From Arthrobacter sp. YD4 (GTDB lineage Bacteria > Actinomycetota > Actinomycetes > Actinomycetales > Micrococcaceae): a stretch of DNA of 64,000 bases. The translations under genes were made by a program, and so were the position numbers. The stretch spans positions 124,001-188,000 of the forward strand of contig NZ_JAUHHD010000001.1 of assembly GCF_030410515.1 (NCBI RefSeq), written 5' to 3'. Position 1 is the stretch's first letter. Each line of letters opens with the position of its first letter. Positions 18,549 to 27,841 of this stretch are shown in pieces. Under the pieces are notes generated by a model. That model made no database searches, was not told where the DNA came from, and saw only the letters and a list, made by a program, of their open reading frames with translations.

Positions 18549-19700
18549 TCATCGGGCCAGCAGCTCAACAACGCGCTGCAGGCCCCGGCCCAGCCGGGTC
18601 TGCAGGGACTCCGCTGCCGGGGCACCGGCAGCATCGGCCCCGGGACCGGCGGTGGAGGGCTGGGCGGGCAGCAGCGCCGCGGCGACGCCGTCGTCGTCCG
18701 TCCCGGCCGGCGGAGCCTCGGCGACCACGGTGAAGGTGGCGCGTTCGGTCCGGTAGATGGCCCGGTAGGGCGGCTGGCGGTTGACCCAGAGGACACCGGG
18801 TGCCCCGTGCCCTGCCGCGTCGGCGGCCGTAGCGTGCAGCGTGACGGGCACGAAGCCGTCGGCCGGGGCCGGGTGGCCGGTGAGGACGTTGACGGGGACG
18901 CCGCGCCCGGAGCCAGCGGCGGTACCGTTGGGATCCGGGTGTTGTTCCAGCACCGTGGCGAAGGACTGCCCGTCGGTCAGGCGCAGCTCCAGGACGTCTT
19001 TTCCGTCCGCTGCGCCCGCACGCGCCCAGGCGAGGTGGTAGCCGAGGTCGCGAAACTCGGGGCAGGCCCAGCCGCGGGCGCGAAGCGCGGAGAGTTGCTC
19101 GGCGCTGAGCGATTCGGCCGGCGCGATGTCCGGTTCACCGCTCAACCGCCAGCCGGAGACGGAGGCCATCTGGGCGGAGACGAAGCGGCCGGTTCCGGGC
19201 GGGGTGAGCGCATCGGTGAAGGCAGGCGCGCCGGCGGCAGCCCCGCTTTCTTCACCGAGGACGTAGGCGGTACCCGCGGTCAGGCAGGTGGCTGCGGCCA
19301 CGCCCCCGGTCACGGCGGCGGCCAGCCGGACCCGCGCGTTGCGGGCCGGTGCAGGGGCGACGGGCCGGGCGGCAGGCGTCCCGGCCCCGGGGGATGCGGC
19401 ATGGGGCTGTGCGGTACCCGGGCGCGTGATTTCGGGTTGCTGCGCCATCTCGCTGGTCCTTGCGAGCAACCGGGCGGTCAGGTCGCCGCTGGCCTCCGGG
19501 ACGGCGGCGTTGCGGAGCCGCTGCAGGTACTGCCGCTCGTGGGCCTGGCGCCGCCTGCAGCTGGCGCAACGCTGCAGATGGCGTTGGAGGCGGCGCTCGG
19601 CCGCCGCACTGGGCAGCACCCCGGCCGACCGGTCACGCCGGGCCTGCCGGGAGAGGAACTTACACGCCAGGCCCCCCAGGAGAACTCTCAGCTGTGCCAT
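18549..19700 (-). CDS. Anti-sigma factor with zinc-finger domain (RseA-like)
   Basis: The 383-residue protein begins with a zf-HC2/ZAS anti-sigma motif, His41-x3-Cys45-x2-Cys48 in HLQRCASCRR. One hydrophobic segment follows (about residues 125-150), then a long Ala/Pro-rich extracytoplasmic domain. It follows sigE after seven bases and is clearly its partner: it should hold SigE inactive until envelope stress triggers release. The C-terminal domain is longer than in mycobacterial RseA and may be a sensor region. It has no protease-type motifs. Confidence 0.88.
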   Translation of the reverse strand: MAQLRVLLGGLACKFLSRQARRDRSAGVLPSAAAERRLQRHLQRCASCRRRQAHERQYLQRLRNAAVPEASGDLTARLLARTSEMAQQPEITRPGTAQPHAASPGAGTPAARPVAPAPARNARVRLAAAVTGGVAAATCLTAGTAYVLGEESGAAAGAPAFTDALTPPGTGRFVSAQMASVSGWRLSGEPDIAPAESLSAEQLSALRARGWACPEFRDLGYHLAWARAGAADGKDVLELRLTDGQSFATVLEQHPDPNGTAAGSGRGVPVNVLTGHPAPADGFVPVTLHATAADAAGHGAPGVLWVNRQPPYRAIYRTERATFTVVAEAPPAGTDDDGVAAALLPAQPSTAGPGADAAGAPAAESLQTRLGRGLQRVVELLAR

Positions 19701-19707
19701 CGTCCCG

Positions 19708-20337
19708 TCAGAGCAAACCGGCGATGCGCGGCATCTTCAGGCGGGGCTTCAGGGCGGCCTTGGGCTGCGGACGGGGGTCACGGTGGGCGAGCTTCTCACG
19801 CAGCAAGGTCCGGCCGCGGTGGATGCGGGAGCGGACGGTGCCGAGCTTGACGTCCAGGGCGGCGGCGACCTCGTCGTAGGAGAGGCCCTCCAGGTCGCAG
19901 AGGACGACGGCGGCCCGGAAGTCCGGCGGCAGCTCCTCGAGGGCGGCCTGCACGTCCAGGTCCAGATTGTTCAGCTCGAAGCTCTGCTCCGGGCCCGGTT
20001 CCCGGCCGGGGATCCGGGATTCGGCGTCTTCGGCCAGCGCATCGAACCGGATCCGGCTCTTGCGGCGGGCCTGGTCCAGGAAGAGGTTGGTGGTGATGCG
20101 GTGCAGCCAGCCGTCGAGGGTGCCGGGCTTGAAGTTCTCGAGCGACCGGAAGACACGGACGAAGACCTCCTGGGTGAGGTCCTCGGCGTCGTACTTGTTG
20201 CCCGTCAGCCGGTAGGCGAGGCGGTAGACCTTGGCAGAGTGATTCGTGACCACTTCCTCCCACGTCGGCCGGACCCATTCGGCATCGGCCGCGGGCTGGG
20301 CGTGATCACTGACTGGGACATTTGCCAGAACCGACAT
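19708..20337 (-). CDS. sigE: ECF RNA polymerase sigma factor, SigE type
   Basis: The 209-residue protein has sigma region 2 ([31 protein letters not shown], with the -10-binding [13 protein letters not shown]) and region 4 ([41 protein letters not shown]). The linker contains an acidic stretch of about 25 residues. Downstream rseA and tatB match the mycobacterial sigE locus, which answers envelope, heat and oxidative stress. The ATG has GAGGGGA five bases upstream. The upstream 240 bases are unusually A/T-rich around 20445-20475 and probably hold the promoters of both sigE and the divergent methyltransferase. Confidence 0.95.
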   Translation of the reverse strand: MSVLANVPVSDHAQPAADAEWVRPTWEEVVTNHSAKVYRLAYRLTGNKYDAEDLTQEVFVRVFRSLENFKPGTLDGWLHRITTNLFLDQARRKSRIRFDALAEDAESRIPGREPGPEQSFELNNLDLDVQAALEELPPDFRAAVVLCDLEGLSYDEVAAALDVKLGTVRSRIHRGRTLLREKLAHRDPRPQPKAALKPRLKMPRIAGLL

Positions 20338-20578
20338 TGTCCACTCCCCTCGCAGATGGTGTTTACGTCTCCGTGGCGCCTGCTCCCGCAGGCTCCTGCA
20401 CCACTGGTTCGACGCCGATCACCGTGGGGATGAGCGGATAGCCATCATTTCAAAAAATTCTGGGAAATTCCTGACCCGCCCGGGGACTTCCGCCATCGGC
20501 GGAATGCCGCGCCGGTTCGCGGGGCCGGACCCAGTACGCTGGAGGGAACACTCCCCTCCTGCCCGGAAAGCGATACCC

Positions 20579-21211
20579 ATGAGCGCCGATAAGTCCACAA
20601 GCTGGTCCTACGCAGAAGATCTGCCTGCCGAGGACGAGGTCTTGCTGCACGCGCGTGAGCGGTCGTTCCAACTGGGTGTGACGCCGGTGGGTCCGGGGGT
20701 GGGCGCCGTGCTTACCGTGCTGGCCGCCGCGTCCAAGGCCCAGACCGCCGTCGAGATCGGCACCGGGGCCGGCGTCTCCGGCGTCTGCATCCTCCGCGGC
20801 CTGGGCCCGCAGGCGGTCCTGACCACCATCGACGTCGACGTCGAACACCTTCGCGCGGCGCGGGAATCCTTCCAGGAGGCAGGGAACCCCGCCAACCGCA
20901 CCCGCACCATCTCCGGCCGCGCCGGCGACGTGCTCCCCCGGCTGACCGACAGCGCATACGACCTGGTTTTCATCGACGCGGACAAGCCGAACTACCCGCG
21001 CTACGTGGAGCAGGCCATCCGGCTGCTCAAGCGTGGCGGCCTGCTGATCGTCAACGACGCCCTGGACCAGGACCGGGTGGCCAACCCCGCGGCCCGGGAG
21101 GCCACCACCGTGGTGCTGCGCCAGATCGGCAAGGCCATCCGCGACGACGAACGGCTGGCCTCGGCCATGCTGCCCACCGGCGACGGACTCCTGGTGGCCG
21201 TCAAGAAGTAA
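20579..21211 (+). CDS. SAM-dependent O-methyltransferase (catechol/caffeoyl-CoA type)
   Basis: The 210-residue protein has the class I methyltransferase motif AVEIGTGAGVSGVCI (about residues 55-69), an acidic residue ending strand 2 (TIDVDVEH), and FIDADKPNYPRY with the metal-binding Asp pattern of the O-methyltransferase 3 family. Members methylate catechol-like hydroxyls; in mycobacteria the equivalent gene sits opposite sigE as here. The ATG at 20579 (MSADKS) is preferred over an upstream in-frame start because GGAAAG lies nine bases before it and the extension is Pro/Arg-rich. Confidence 0.9.
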   Translation: MSADKSTSWSYAEDLPAEDEVLLHARERSFQLGVTPVGPGVGAVLTVLAAASKAQTAVEIGTGAGVSGVCILRGLGPQAVLTTIDVDVEHLRAARESFQEAGNPANRTRTISGRAGDVLPRLTDSAYDLVFIDADKPNYPRYVEQAIRLLKRGGLLIVNDALDQDRVANPAAREATTVVLRQIGKAIRDDERLASAMLPTGDGLLVAVKK

Positions 21212-21226
21212 TCCCGGCAAACGCAG

Positions 21227-21266
21227 AAGGGACCGGCTGCCTCGCGGCAACCGGTCCCTTTGTTCT
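21227..21266 (+). terminator. Rho-independent terminator after the O-methyltransferase
   Basis: A ten-base perfect stem, AAGGGACCGG and CCGGTCCCTT, is followed by TGTTCTTGT. It ends the O-methyltransferase transcript and lies between it and the convergent DUF3117 gene. Confidence 0.85.
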
Positions 21267-21293
21267 TGTCCTGCCAGCCGTGCCGGCCGCGCC

Positions 21294-21461
21294 CTATTCG
21301 GTGACGCCGACCAGGCATTCCCTGAGGTTCGAGGCCTCAGCGGCATTAAGTTCGACCACCAGCCGGCCCCCGCCCTCCAGCGGGACCCGCATGATCAGGC
21401 TGCGACCCTCTTTGGTCACTTCCATCGGTCCGTCGCCGGTGCGCGGTTTCATAGCAGCCAT
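21294..21461 (-). CDS. DUF3117 small conserved protein
   Basis: A 55-residue protein that is nearly invariant in actinobacteria: it starts MAAMKPRTGDGPMEVTKEGR and ends LRECLVGVTE. Function is unknown; the fold is expected to be a small beta-rich unit. The ATG at 21461 has GGAGGGG eight bases upstream. A longer frame opening with TTG at 21479 would use that ribosome-binding site as codons and is rejected. Confidence 0.92.
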   Translation of the reverse strand: MAAMKPRTGDGPMEVTKEGRSLIMRVPLEGGGRLVVELNAAEASNLRECLVGVTE

Positions 21462-21651
21462 GCGGAATATCCCCTCCAAATTGTCCCGTGACTTTCCAGC
21501 CCGGCCGGGCTGTGTCCGCTTGGTCCATTAAGCTGCCCGCCGGCCGCGAGCGGACGCCGGGGTTTGACACTCAGTTTTCCTTAGCTTGGGCACCATTATC
21601 CCGCAATTACCTGAGCGTAGCTAATCGATGGAGATTCTTGGGAGCGGCAGA

Positions 21652-22983
21652 TCAGGGCGGATAGTCCCCGCCGCCGGGCAGTTGGGCCCAGGCCCAGAGC
21701 CACACAACCCACACCAGCTGGAGCAGCAAAAACATGACCACAACGGCGCCGCGGTAGGCCCGGGATCGGGATATCCAGGCCGCGCTGAGTGCCAGGGGGA
21801 AGAGCGGCAGGAGCATCCGGAAGGTGCTGGTTTGAGGGTGCAGGAACACCAGCAGGTACCCCACGTAACAAACGCACCAGAGGCGCAATTCGGTCCCCAG
21901 CCGGACCGCCGGCTTGGACATCATCAGCAGCGCAAACAGGGCCACGAACACAAAGGGTGCCAGCAGCCCCAGGACCGGGCCGAACAGCTGGACACCGGTA
22001 TCGAACCACGGCTTGAAGGGCACCAAGTCGTGGCCCCGCCACACCGTCTCGGTCCGCGTGTAGGCCTGGATGTCCCCGGTGACGGCCCACGCGATCGCGG
22101 GCCAGAGCAGGGCACCGACGCCCGCGACGGCGGTCAGGGCGGCCAGCGTCCAGAGCCCGGCGGGCGTATGGTCGGCGGGACCGCCGACGGCCGCCTGGCC
22201 GCGTAGGCCGTGGCGGCGCCCGGCGCGGACGCGGCCATACAGGCGGTACAGGAACAGCAGCCCGAGCATCGCAGCGAACGGGACGCCCGTGGGCCGGGAC
22301 AGGTCCATCAGCAGCACCACCGGAATGGCCCACAGGTACCGCCGCTCCAGCACCAGCAGCAGCGCCGCCGCCAGCAGGAGCAGGTTCAGCGACTCGGCAT
22401 AGGGCACCTGGAGGATGGGAGCCACGGGGAAGGTCGCCACGAAAACGGAACCCCACAGCGCGGTGCGGTGACCGGCCTTAAACCGAAACAGGCGGTAGAT
22501 CACCAGGGCGGCGCCCAGCCCCGCTACCGAGGCGATCAGGGTGAGAGAGGTTGCCGGGGCCAGTCCCGTCAGGCCGCTGAGCACCCGGCCGAGCAGCGGG
22601 AACAGCGGGTAGAACGCCCAGGCGTTCTCCTTGACGTTGCCGGCCGCGTCCACCGGGAGTTCGGACGGATAGCCGTTCCGCAGCGCCTCGCCGTACCAGC
22701 GGGCATCCCAGATGTTGATGAAGTTCCAGTAGTCCGGCTTCGGCGGGAACCACGGGTTAACGCCCTGCTGCAGTGCTGCGCCGGCGAAGATGCACGCACT
22801 GACCAGGCGGGCGGCAAGGTACAGCGCCGAGATCTGGACCCACCAGGGCCACCGGGCGGCGCGGGCGCCCGCGCCTGCGATCACCCGCCACAGGGCGCCG
22901 TTCACGCCCTCCGGCGCGGCCGGGCCGGAGGGACGGAACTCGACGGCGGGGCCCGCCTCGCGGACGGGGCGGGGCTCGTTCAC
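21652..22983 (-). CDS. Polytopic glycosyltransferase, PIG-V/mannosyltransferase-like
   Basis: The 443-residue protein has about ten membrane helices and a first extracytoplasmic loop with FINIWDARWYGEALRNGYP, the WDxxxY acidic signature of GT-C mannosyltransferases of the PIG-V type. Further matches are AWAFYPLFPLLGR and MDLSRPTGVPFAAM. Such enzymes use polyprenyl-phosphate sugars to glycosylate lipids, glycans or proteins outside the membrane. The start overlaps the stop of the DivIVA-domain gene as ATGA (22980-22983), so the two are co-translated. The donor and acceptor cannot be read from sequence. Confidence 0.83.
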   Translation of the reverse strand: MNEPRPVREAGPAVEFRPSGPAAPEGVNGALWRVIAGAGARAARWPWWVQISALYLAARLVSACIFAGAALQQGVNPWFPPKPDYWNFINIWDARWYGEALRNGYPSELPVDAAGNVKENAWAFYPLFPLLGRVLSGLTGLAPATSLTLIASVAGLGAALVIYRLFRFKAGHRTALWGSVFVATFPVAPILQVPYAESLNLLLLAAALLLVLERRYLWAIPVVLLMDLSRPTGVPFAAMLGLLFLYRLYGRVRAGRRHGLRGQAAVGGPADHTPAGLWTLAALTAVAGVGALLWPAIAWAVTGDIQAYTRTETVWRGHDLVPFKPWFDTGVQLFGPVLGLLAPFVFVALFALLMMSKPAVRLGTELRLWCVCYVGYLLVFLHPQTSTFRMLLPLFPLALSAAWISRSRAYRGAVVVMFLLLQLVWVVWLWAWAQLPGGGDYPP

Positions 22984-23375
22984 GGCGCCGGGTGCGTGGC
23001 CGGGGCGGAATGCGTGGAGGGGCCCGGCTCAGCGGCGGGCGCCGTCCCGGTCTCCGCGCCGGTCCGGGACCTCAGGTCCTCCAGTTCCCGGTCCTTGCGG
23101 GTAATCTGCGCCTTCAGCTCGTCCAGGACCTGGTCCACCTGGTCCATGCGGTAGCCGCGGACTCCCACGGCGAACCGGATCCGGTCGATATCGGCCGTCG
23201 TCGCGTCCTCGGGCAGCAGGACGGCCGGCAGCGACGCGACCGGCTCATCGAAGCCGTCGTCGAACGCCCGGCCCACCCCGCGGCCGCGGCGGAACAGTCG
23301 CGGCACCAGGTCCGTTCCGAGGAAAATGGCGGCGGCTGCCAGCACGACCGCCAGGAAGACGAGGAAAAAACTCAC
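22980..23375 (-). CDS. Membrane-anchored DivIVA-domain protein
   Basis: The 131-residue protein starts with one membrane helix (residues 2-21, FFLVFLAVVLAAAAIFLGTD) and a basic linker. A DivIVA-type motif follows, DIDRIRFAVGVRGYRMDQVD (about residues 62-81), and a short coiled coil. DivIVA-like proteins recognise curved membrane or the cell pole and recruit wall-growth factors. This one is far shorter than Wag31 and resembles small DivIVA-domain proteins of actinobacteria. The start codon is GTG at 23375 with GGAG close by. Coupling to the mannosyltransferase suggests a shared envelope job, which is inference. Confidence 0.85.
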   Translation of the reverse strand: MSFFLVFLAVVLAAAAIFLGTDLVPRLFRRGRGVGRAFDDGFDEPVASLPAVLLPEDATTADIDRIRFAVGVRGYRMDQVDQVLDELKAQITRKDRELEDLRSRTGAETGTAPAAEPGPSTHSAPATHPAP

Positions 23376-23411
23376 AGCTCCATGGTGCCAGAGAAGCCGG
23401 GGCGCGGCCGG

Positions 23412-24299
23412 TCAGGCGTGCGGCGCGGCCTCCCCGCCGGGCGCCGCACCGGGGTTGTTGCCGCTGGGGTTGCGGTGCCGGGCAGCCCCCTCGACGATGA
23501 GTTCGACGGCGAGCGCCGGATCGTCGACCACCTGGACGAGGTCCAGGTCCTGCTCGGCCATCATGCCCTCGGTAACCAGCGTCGTCTGGATCCACTCGAG
23601 CATCGGGCTCCAAAACGCGGTGCCGATCAGCACGATTGGGAAGGACGTCACCTTGCGGGTCTGCACCAGGACCATCGCCTCGAACAACTCGTCCAGGGTC
23701 CCCAGCCCGCCCGGCAGCACGATGAAGCCCTGCGCGTACTTGACGAACATGGTCTTGCGGGCGAAGAAGTAACGGAAGTTGATACCCAGGTCCACCCACT
23801 GGTTCAGGCCCTGCTCGAACGGCAGCTCGATGCCCAGGCCCACGGAGACCCCGTTGCCCTGGACGGCGCCCTTGTTCGCGGCCTCCATGGAACCGGGACC
23901 GCCGCCGGTGATCACAGCAAGTCCGGCCTCGGCCAGCTTCCGGCCCACCTCGACGCCGAGTTCGTAGTTCAGGCTGCCGGGCTGGGTGCGGGCCGAGCCG
24001 AAGACGCTGACCGCCGGGCCCAGGTCCGCCAAGGCACCGAAGCCTTCGACGAATTCGCTCTGAATCCGCAGCACCCGCCAGGGATCCGTGTGCACGAACT
24101 GCCCGGGGCCCTTGGTGTCCAGCAGCGTCTGGTCGGACATCGTGACCTTCGCCGCCCGGCGCCGCAGCTCCAGGGGGCCCTTGTGCCGGATGCCGTTGGC
24201 CGGCGGATTCTCCCGCCGTCCGGCTCCCCCATTACCGCCGGCGGTGCTGCCGCCGGAGGACGCGGGCTGCTCGGGCACGGGCTGCGGTTCGCTTTTCAT
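23412..24299 (-). CDS. LOG-family protein (TIGR00730, nucleotide 5'-monophosphate phosphoribohydrolase-like)
   Basis: The 295-residue protein has the Rossmann-fold LOG motifs ITGGGPGSMEAANKGA (about residues 133-148) and LPGGLGTLDELFE (about 195-207). Enzymes of this family split nucleoside monophosphates, including cytokinin precursors, into base and ribose 5-phosphate. The N-terminal 50 residues are Gly/Pro-rich and likely disordered; the C-terminal tail is also low complexity. The ATG at 24299 follows a TAGCCT -10 by seven bases. It is divergent from gluA. Confidence 0.9.
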   Translation of the reverse strand: MKSEPQPVPEQPASSGGSTAGGNGGAGRRENPPANGIRHKGPLELRRRAAKVTMSDQTLLDTKGPGQFVHTDPWRVLRIQSEFVEGFGALADLGPAVSVFGSARTQPGSLNYELGVEVGRKLAEAGLAVITGGGPGSMEAANKGAVQGNGVSVGLGIELPFEQGLNQWVDLGINFRYFFARKTMFVKYAQGFIVLPGGLGTLDELFEAMVLVQTRKVTSFPIVLIGTAFWSPMLEWIQTTLVTEGMMAEQDLDLVQVVDDPALAVELIVEGAARHRNPSGNNPGAAPGGEAAPHA

Positions 24300-24452
24300 G
24301 CCCCCAAGGCTAGCCCCCGCGGCGGCACCGGATGTCCGAGGCCCGCCGGGCGCGTCCCGGGGCGCCGGGTGACGGGTATCTCTTGTGTCACGATGTGGAC
24401 GAACTGGGAGTGATTGGCGTCATAAGGGGCTAATCTTCGCTAGATTCTTCCT

Positions 24453-25208
24453 ATGACTACTCAAGTACCCGGCGATGCCCTCGTCTCCCTGAAGGCCGTG
24501 AATAAGCACTACGGCCAGTTGCATGTCCTCAAGGACATCAATCTGAACGTCCGCAAGGGAGAGGTCGTTGTTGTCATCGGCCCCTCGGGCTCGGGCAAGT
24601 CAACGCTGTGCCGCACCATCAACCGGCTGGAAACGATCGACGACGGCGTCATCACCATCGACGGCAAGGAACTTCCCGCCGAGGGCAAGGGCCTGGCCAA
24701 GCTGCGGGCCGACGTCGGCATGGTGTTCCAGTCCTTCAACCTGTTCGCCCACAAGACGATCCTGGAGAACGTCACGCTGGGTCCGATCAAGGTCAAGGGT
24801 GCCTCCAAGGCCGAGGCCGAAAAGGACGCCATGGCGCTGCTGGAGCGCGTCGGCGTCGGCCAGCAGGCGCCGAAGCTGCCCGCACAGCTCTCCGGCGGCC
24901 AGCAGCAGCGCGTGGCGATCGCGCGGGCCCTGGCGATGAAGCCCAAGGTCATGCTGTTCGACGAGCCCACTTCCGCGCTGGACCCCGAGATGATCAACGA
25001 GGTCCTCGACGTCATGGTCCAGCTCGCCAAGGAAGGCATGACCATGATCGTGGTCACCCACGAGATGGGCTTCGCCCGCAAGGCCGCGGACCGGGTGGTC
25101 TTCATGGCCGACGGCCAGATCGTCGAAGACGAGACGCCGGAGGAGTTCTTCACCAACCCGAAGAGCAGCCGCGCCAAGGACTTCCTGTCCAAGCTCCTGA
25201 CCCACTAA
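24453..25208 (+). CDS. gluA: Glutamate-type amino acid ABC transporter ATPase GluA
   Basis: The 251-residue ATPase has Walker [10 protein letters not shown] (about residues 43-51), signature LSGGQQQR, Walker [15 protein letters not shown] and the H-loop VTHEM. It closely follows the polar amino acid family and powers uptake together with GluB, GluC and GluD. The ATG at 24453 lies six bases after a TAGATT -10, so the operon mRNA appears to begin at the start codon. gluB follows after 56 bases. The specificity for glutamate is inferred from the gluABCD order typical of Corynebacterium and relatives. Confidence 0.93.
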   Translation: MTTQVPGDALVSLKAVNKHYGQLHVLKDINLNVRKGEVVVVIGPSGSGKSTLCRTINRLETIDDGVITIDGKELPAEGKGLAKLRADVGMVFQSFNLFAHKTILENVTLGPIKVKGASKAEAEKDAMALLERVGVGQQAPKLPAQLSGGQQQRVAIARALAMKPKVMLFDEPTSALDPEMINEVLDVMVQLAKEGMTMIVVTHEMGFARKAADRVVFMADGQIVEDETPEEFFTNPKSSRAKDFLSKLLTH

Positions 25209-25264
25209 GCACACCGCATCTCTCTCCGGCCGCCGCCAGGCGGCCGTCCAATGAAAGGTATCCG

Positions 25265-26173
25265 ATGAAGAAATTCTTTAACGGGAAGAAGCCCCTGTTC
25301 GTCGCGGCCACCGCGGCCCTGGCTCTCTCCCTCAGCGCCTGCGGCGGCTCCGGCAGCACCGGCGGCGCTGCTCCGGCCGGCGGCGGGGACCAGGCACCGT
25401 ACAAGGTTGCGGACAACGTCTCGCTGACCGGCAGCCCGACCTACGACGCGATCAAGTCCAGCGGCAAGATCCGCATCGGCGTCAAGCAGGACCAGCCCGG
25501 CCTCGGCTTCAAGGATGCAGCCACCGGCGAGTACTCCGGCTTCGACATCGAGATCGCCAAGTGGGTTGCCGCGTCCCTGGGCATGAGCAAGGACAAGATC
25601 GAGTTCAAGCCGATCCCGTCCGCCAACCGTGAGTCCGCCATCACCAACGGCGACATCGACTACTACGTCGGCACCTACTCCATCACGGACAAGCGCAAGC
25701 AGCTGATCGACTTCGCCGGACCGTACTTCGTCACCGGCCAGGGCATCCTGGTCAAGAAGGACAACTCCAGCATCAACAGCGAGAAGGACCTCTCCGGCAA
25801 GAACGTTTGCTCGGCCACCGGTTCCACCCCGATCCAGAACATCAAGGCCAACTTCCCGGGCACCAAGACCACCGAGTTCGACACCTACTCGCAGTGTGTT
25901 GAGGCCCTCAAGAGCGGCCAGGTTGACGCTGTCACCACCGACCAGGCCATCCTGCTCGGCTACGCCGCCCAGGAGCCGGACAGCCTGAAGGTTGTCGGCC
26001 AGCCGTTCACCACCGAGAAGTACGGTGTCGGCCTGAAGAAGGGTGACACCGCCCTGCGCCAGTTCATCAACAAGACCTTCACCGACGGCGGTTCCGTCTG
26101 GCAGAAGATCTACGACCAGACGCTCGGCCAGTCCGGCACGAAGGTCCAGCAGCCCGCAGTAGAGAACTACTAA
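25265..26173 (+). CDS. gluB: Glutamate-binding lipoprotein GluB
   Basis: A 302-residue extracellular binding protein. A basic start (MKKFFNGKKP) leads to a hydrophobic run and lipobox LSLSACGG, with the acylated cysteine near residue 22. The mature part is a family 3 solute-binding domain with IRIGVKQDQPGLGFKD, GFDIEIAKWVA and DYYVGTYSITDKRK. It captures the amino acid outside the cell for GluC/GluD. AAAGGT lies before the ATG. A strong hairpin after the stop probably keeps gluB mRNA more abundant than the permease message. Confidence 0.94.
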   Translation: MKKFFNGKKPLFVAATAALALSLSACGGSGSTGGAAPAGGGDQAPYKVADNVSLTGSPTYDAIKSSGKIRIGVKQDQPGLGFKDAATGEYSGFDIEIAKWVAASLGMSKDKIEFKPIPSANRESAITNGDIDYYVGTYSITDKRKQLIDFAGPYFVTGQGILVKKDNSSINSEKDLSGKNVCSATGSTPIQNIKANFPGTKTTEFDTYSQCVEALKSGQVDAVTTDQAILLGYAAQEPDSLKVVGQPFTTEKYGVGLKKGDTALRQFINKTFTDGGSVWQKIYDQTLGQSGTKVQQPAVENY

Positions 26174-26182
26174 AACCTGCGT

Positions 26183-26211
26183 TGAGGGGGCGGCCTCCGG
26201 GCCGCCCCCTC
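26183..26211 (+). terminator. Intra-operon hairpin between gluB and gluC
   Basis: A 12-base perfect stem, GAGGGGGCGGCC with its complement, surrounds a TCCG loop. It has only a short, mixed pyrimidine run after it. It fits a partial terminator or mRNA stabiliser that raises binding protein over permease. Confidence 0.75.
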
Positions 26212-26236
26212 TTCCACTGTCGAAAGCGACGATTCT

Positions 26237-26884
26237 GTGAATACGCTGCTGAATAACTCGGACCTCTTCATTACGGGGTTCCGAAACACGCTCATCCTCT
26301 TTTTCTTCTCGGCGATCTTCGCCCTGATCCTCGGCACCGTCGTCGCCGCCCTGCGGGTGTCCCCCGTCCCCGCCATGCGTGCGACCGCGACGCTCTACGT
26401 CAACGTGGTGCGCAACACCCCGCTGACCCTGGTGCTGTTCTTCTTCGCTTTGGGCTACCCGAAGCTGGGCCTGGTGCCGATCGACTTCACCACCGCCGCG
26501 ATCATCGGCCTGAGCCTCTACACCGCCACGTACGTGGCCGAGGCGGTCCGCTCCGGTATCAACACCGTGCCGGTGGGCCAGGCCGAAGCCGCCCGCGCCA
26601 TCGGCCTGCCGTTCACCCAGACCCTCACCCTGGTGATCCTGCCGCAGGCGTTCCGCGCCGTGATCCCGCCGATGTTCAGCGTCTTCATCGCCCTGCTCAA
26701 GAACACCACGGTGGCTGCGGGCTTCTCGGTCTTCGAGGCCGGCGCCATCCGCGCCAACCTCTCCGAGCGCGGCGAGCCGGCCCTGACCGGCCTGCTCTGG
26801 GTTGCCCTGGTGTTCATCATCCTTGTCTTCATCCTTTCCGCCCTGCAGCGAAAGCTTGAACAGAAGTGGAAGGTTGCCCGATGA
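26237..26884 (+). CDS. gluC: Glutamate ABC transporter permease GluC
   Basis: The 215-residue permease has five predicted helices and the His/Glu/Gln-type permease motif around VGQAEAARAIGLPFTQTLTLVILPQAFRAVIP, where the EAA loop contacts GluA. It forms the membrane channel with GluD. The GTG start at 26237 is preceded by a CGAAAGCGA segment. Its stop overlaps the gluD ATG as ATGA, giving coupled, equal translation. Confidence 0.92.
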   Translation: MNTLLNNSDLFITGFRNTLILFFFSAIFALILGTVVAALRVSPVPAMRATATLYVNVVRNTPLTLVLFFFALGYPKLGLVPIDFTTAAIIGLSLYTATYVAEAVRSGINTVPVGQAEAARAIGLPFTQTLTLVILPQAFRAVIPPMFSVFIALLKNTTVAAGFSVFEAGAIRANLSERGEPALTGLLWVALVFIILVFILSALQRKLEQKWKVAR

Positions 26885-27732
26885 GTTCCGTCCTCTTTGA
26901 CGCCCCCGGCCCCAAGTCCCGAGCCCGCTACCGGATCCTCGGCGTCGTCACCGCCCTGGTGATCTTGCTGATCATCGGCTTCGTCCTGCTCCGGTTCGCC
27001 GAAAGCGGCCAGTTCGAGGCGAAGAAGTGGCAGCTGTTCACCTTCCCGCTGGTGCAGCAGACCATCCTCCAGTCCGTCGGCGCCACGCTGTCGGCCTTCG
27101 GCACCGCGGCCGTCCTGAGCCTGATCCTCGGCATCCTGCTGGCCTTCGGCCGGCTCTCGGACCGCCGCTGGATCAGCGCCCCGTGCTACGGCTTCACGGA
27201 GCTGTTCCGTGCCGTGCCGCTTCTGATCCTGATGATGATCTTCTACTACGGCCTGCCCACCGTCGGCATCCAGGGCATCACGCCCTTCACCGCCGTCGTG
27301 GCCGGCCTGGTGCTGTACAACGGTTCGGTCCTGGCCGAGGTGTTCCGCGCCGGCATCGAATCGCTGCCGCGCGGCCAGAGCGAGGCCGGCTACGCGATCG
27401 GCCTGCCCAAGAGCAAGGTCATGACCAGCATCCTGCTCCCGCAGGCGGTCAGGTCCATGCTGCCGGTCATCATCTCCCAGCTGGTGGTCATCCTGAAGGA
27501 CACCGCCCTCGGGTTCATCGTGACCTACAACGAGATCCTGTTCCAGGCGAAGTACTTCGGCAGCCAGATCCAGTACGGCTCCCCGATCATCCCGGCCGCC
27601 ATGGTGGCTGCCGTGCTGTACGTGGGCATGTGCCTGATCCTGGCCGCGATCGCGAAGTGGCTGGAACGCCGGCTCTCCCGCAAGCCGGGCGTGGCGGTGG
27701 TGCCGGCGGCCAGCGTCCCCGCCGACGCCTAG
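26881..27732 (+). CDS. gluD: Glutamate ABC transporter permease GluD
   Basis: A 283-residue partner permease, longer than GluC because of an N-terminal cytoplasmic arm of about 15 residues and an extra first helix. The EAA loop appears as RGQSEAGYAIGLPKSKVMTSILLPQA (about residues 163-188). The ATG at 26881 overlaps the gluC stop; the in-frame extension to 26866 has no merit. A strong terminator follows at 27774-27812, closing the gluABCD operon. Confidence 0.92.
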   Translation: MSSVLFDAPGPKSRARYRILGVVTALVILLIIGFVLLRFAESGQFEAKKWQLFTFPLVQQTILQSVGATLSAFGTAAVLSLILGILLAFGRLSDRRWISAPCYGFTELFRAVPLLILMMIFYYGLPTVGIQGITPFTAVVAGLVLYNGSVLAEVFRAGIESLPRGQSEAGYAIGLPKSKVMTSILLPQAVRSMLPVIISQLVVILKDTALGFIVTYNEILFQAKYFGSQIQYGSPIIPAAMVAAVLYVGMCLILAAIAKWLERRLSRKPGVAVVPAASVPADA

Positions 27733-27773
27733 CCCCACCAGCTACGCAGCCACACCAGCAACACAGCTTCGAC

Positions 27774-27812
27774 GCAGAACGGCCCGGAACCTCAGGTTCC
27801 GGGCCGTTCTGC
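27774..27812. terminator. Terminator between gluD and dapE
   Basis: An 18-base near-perfect stem, GCAGAACGGCCCGGAACC with its complement, has a three-base loop and is followed by GTTTCGGGCGTTT on the plus strand. It serves the gluABCD operon and, from the other side, the convergent dapE gene. Confidence 0.9.
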
Positions 27813-27841
27813 GTTTCGGGCGTTTCAGTGCCGACGCGCGC

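Noticed and set aside
18549..19700. An S53 or trypsin-type protease in the C-terminal part of the anti-sigma factor
   Set aside because: No catalytic triad motif (such as GDSGG or GTSxSxP) is visible; it is an Ala/Pro-rich extracytoplasmic domain.
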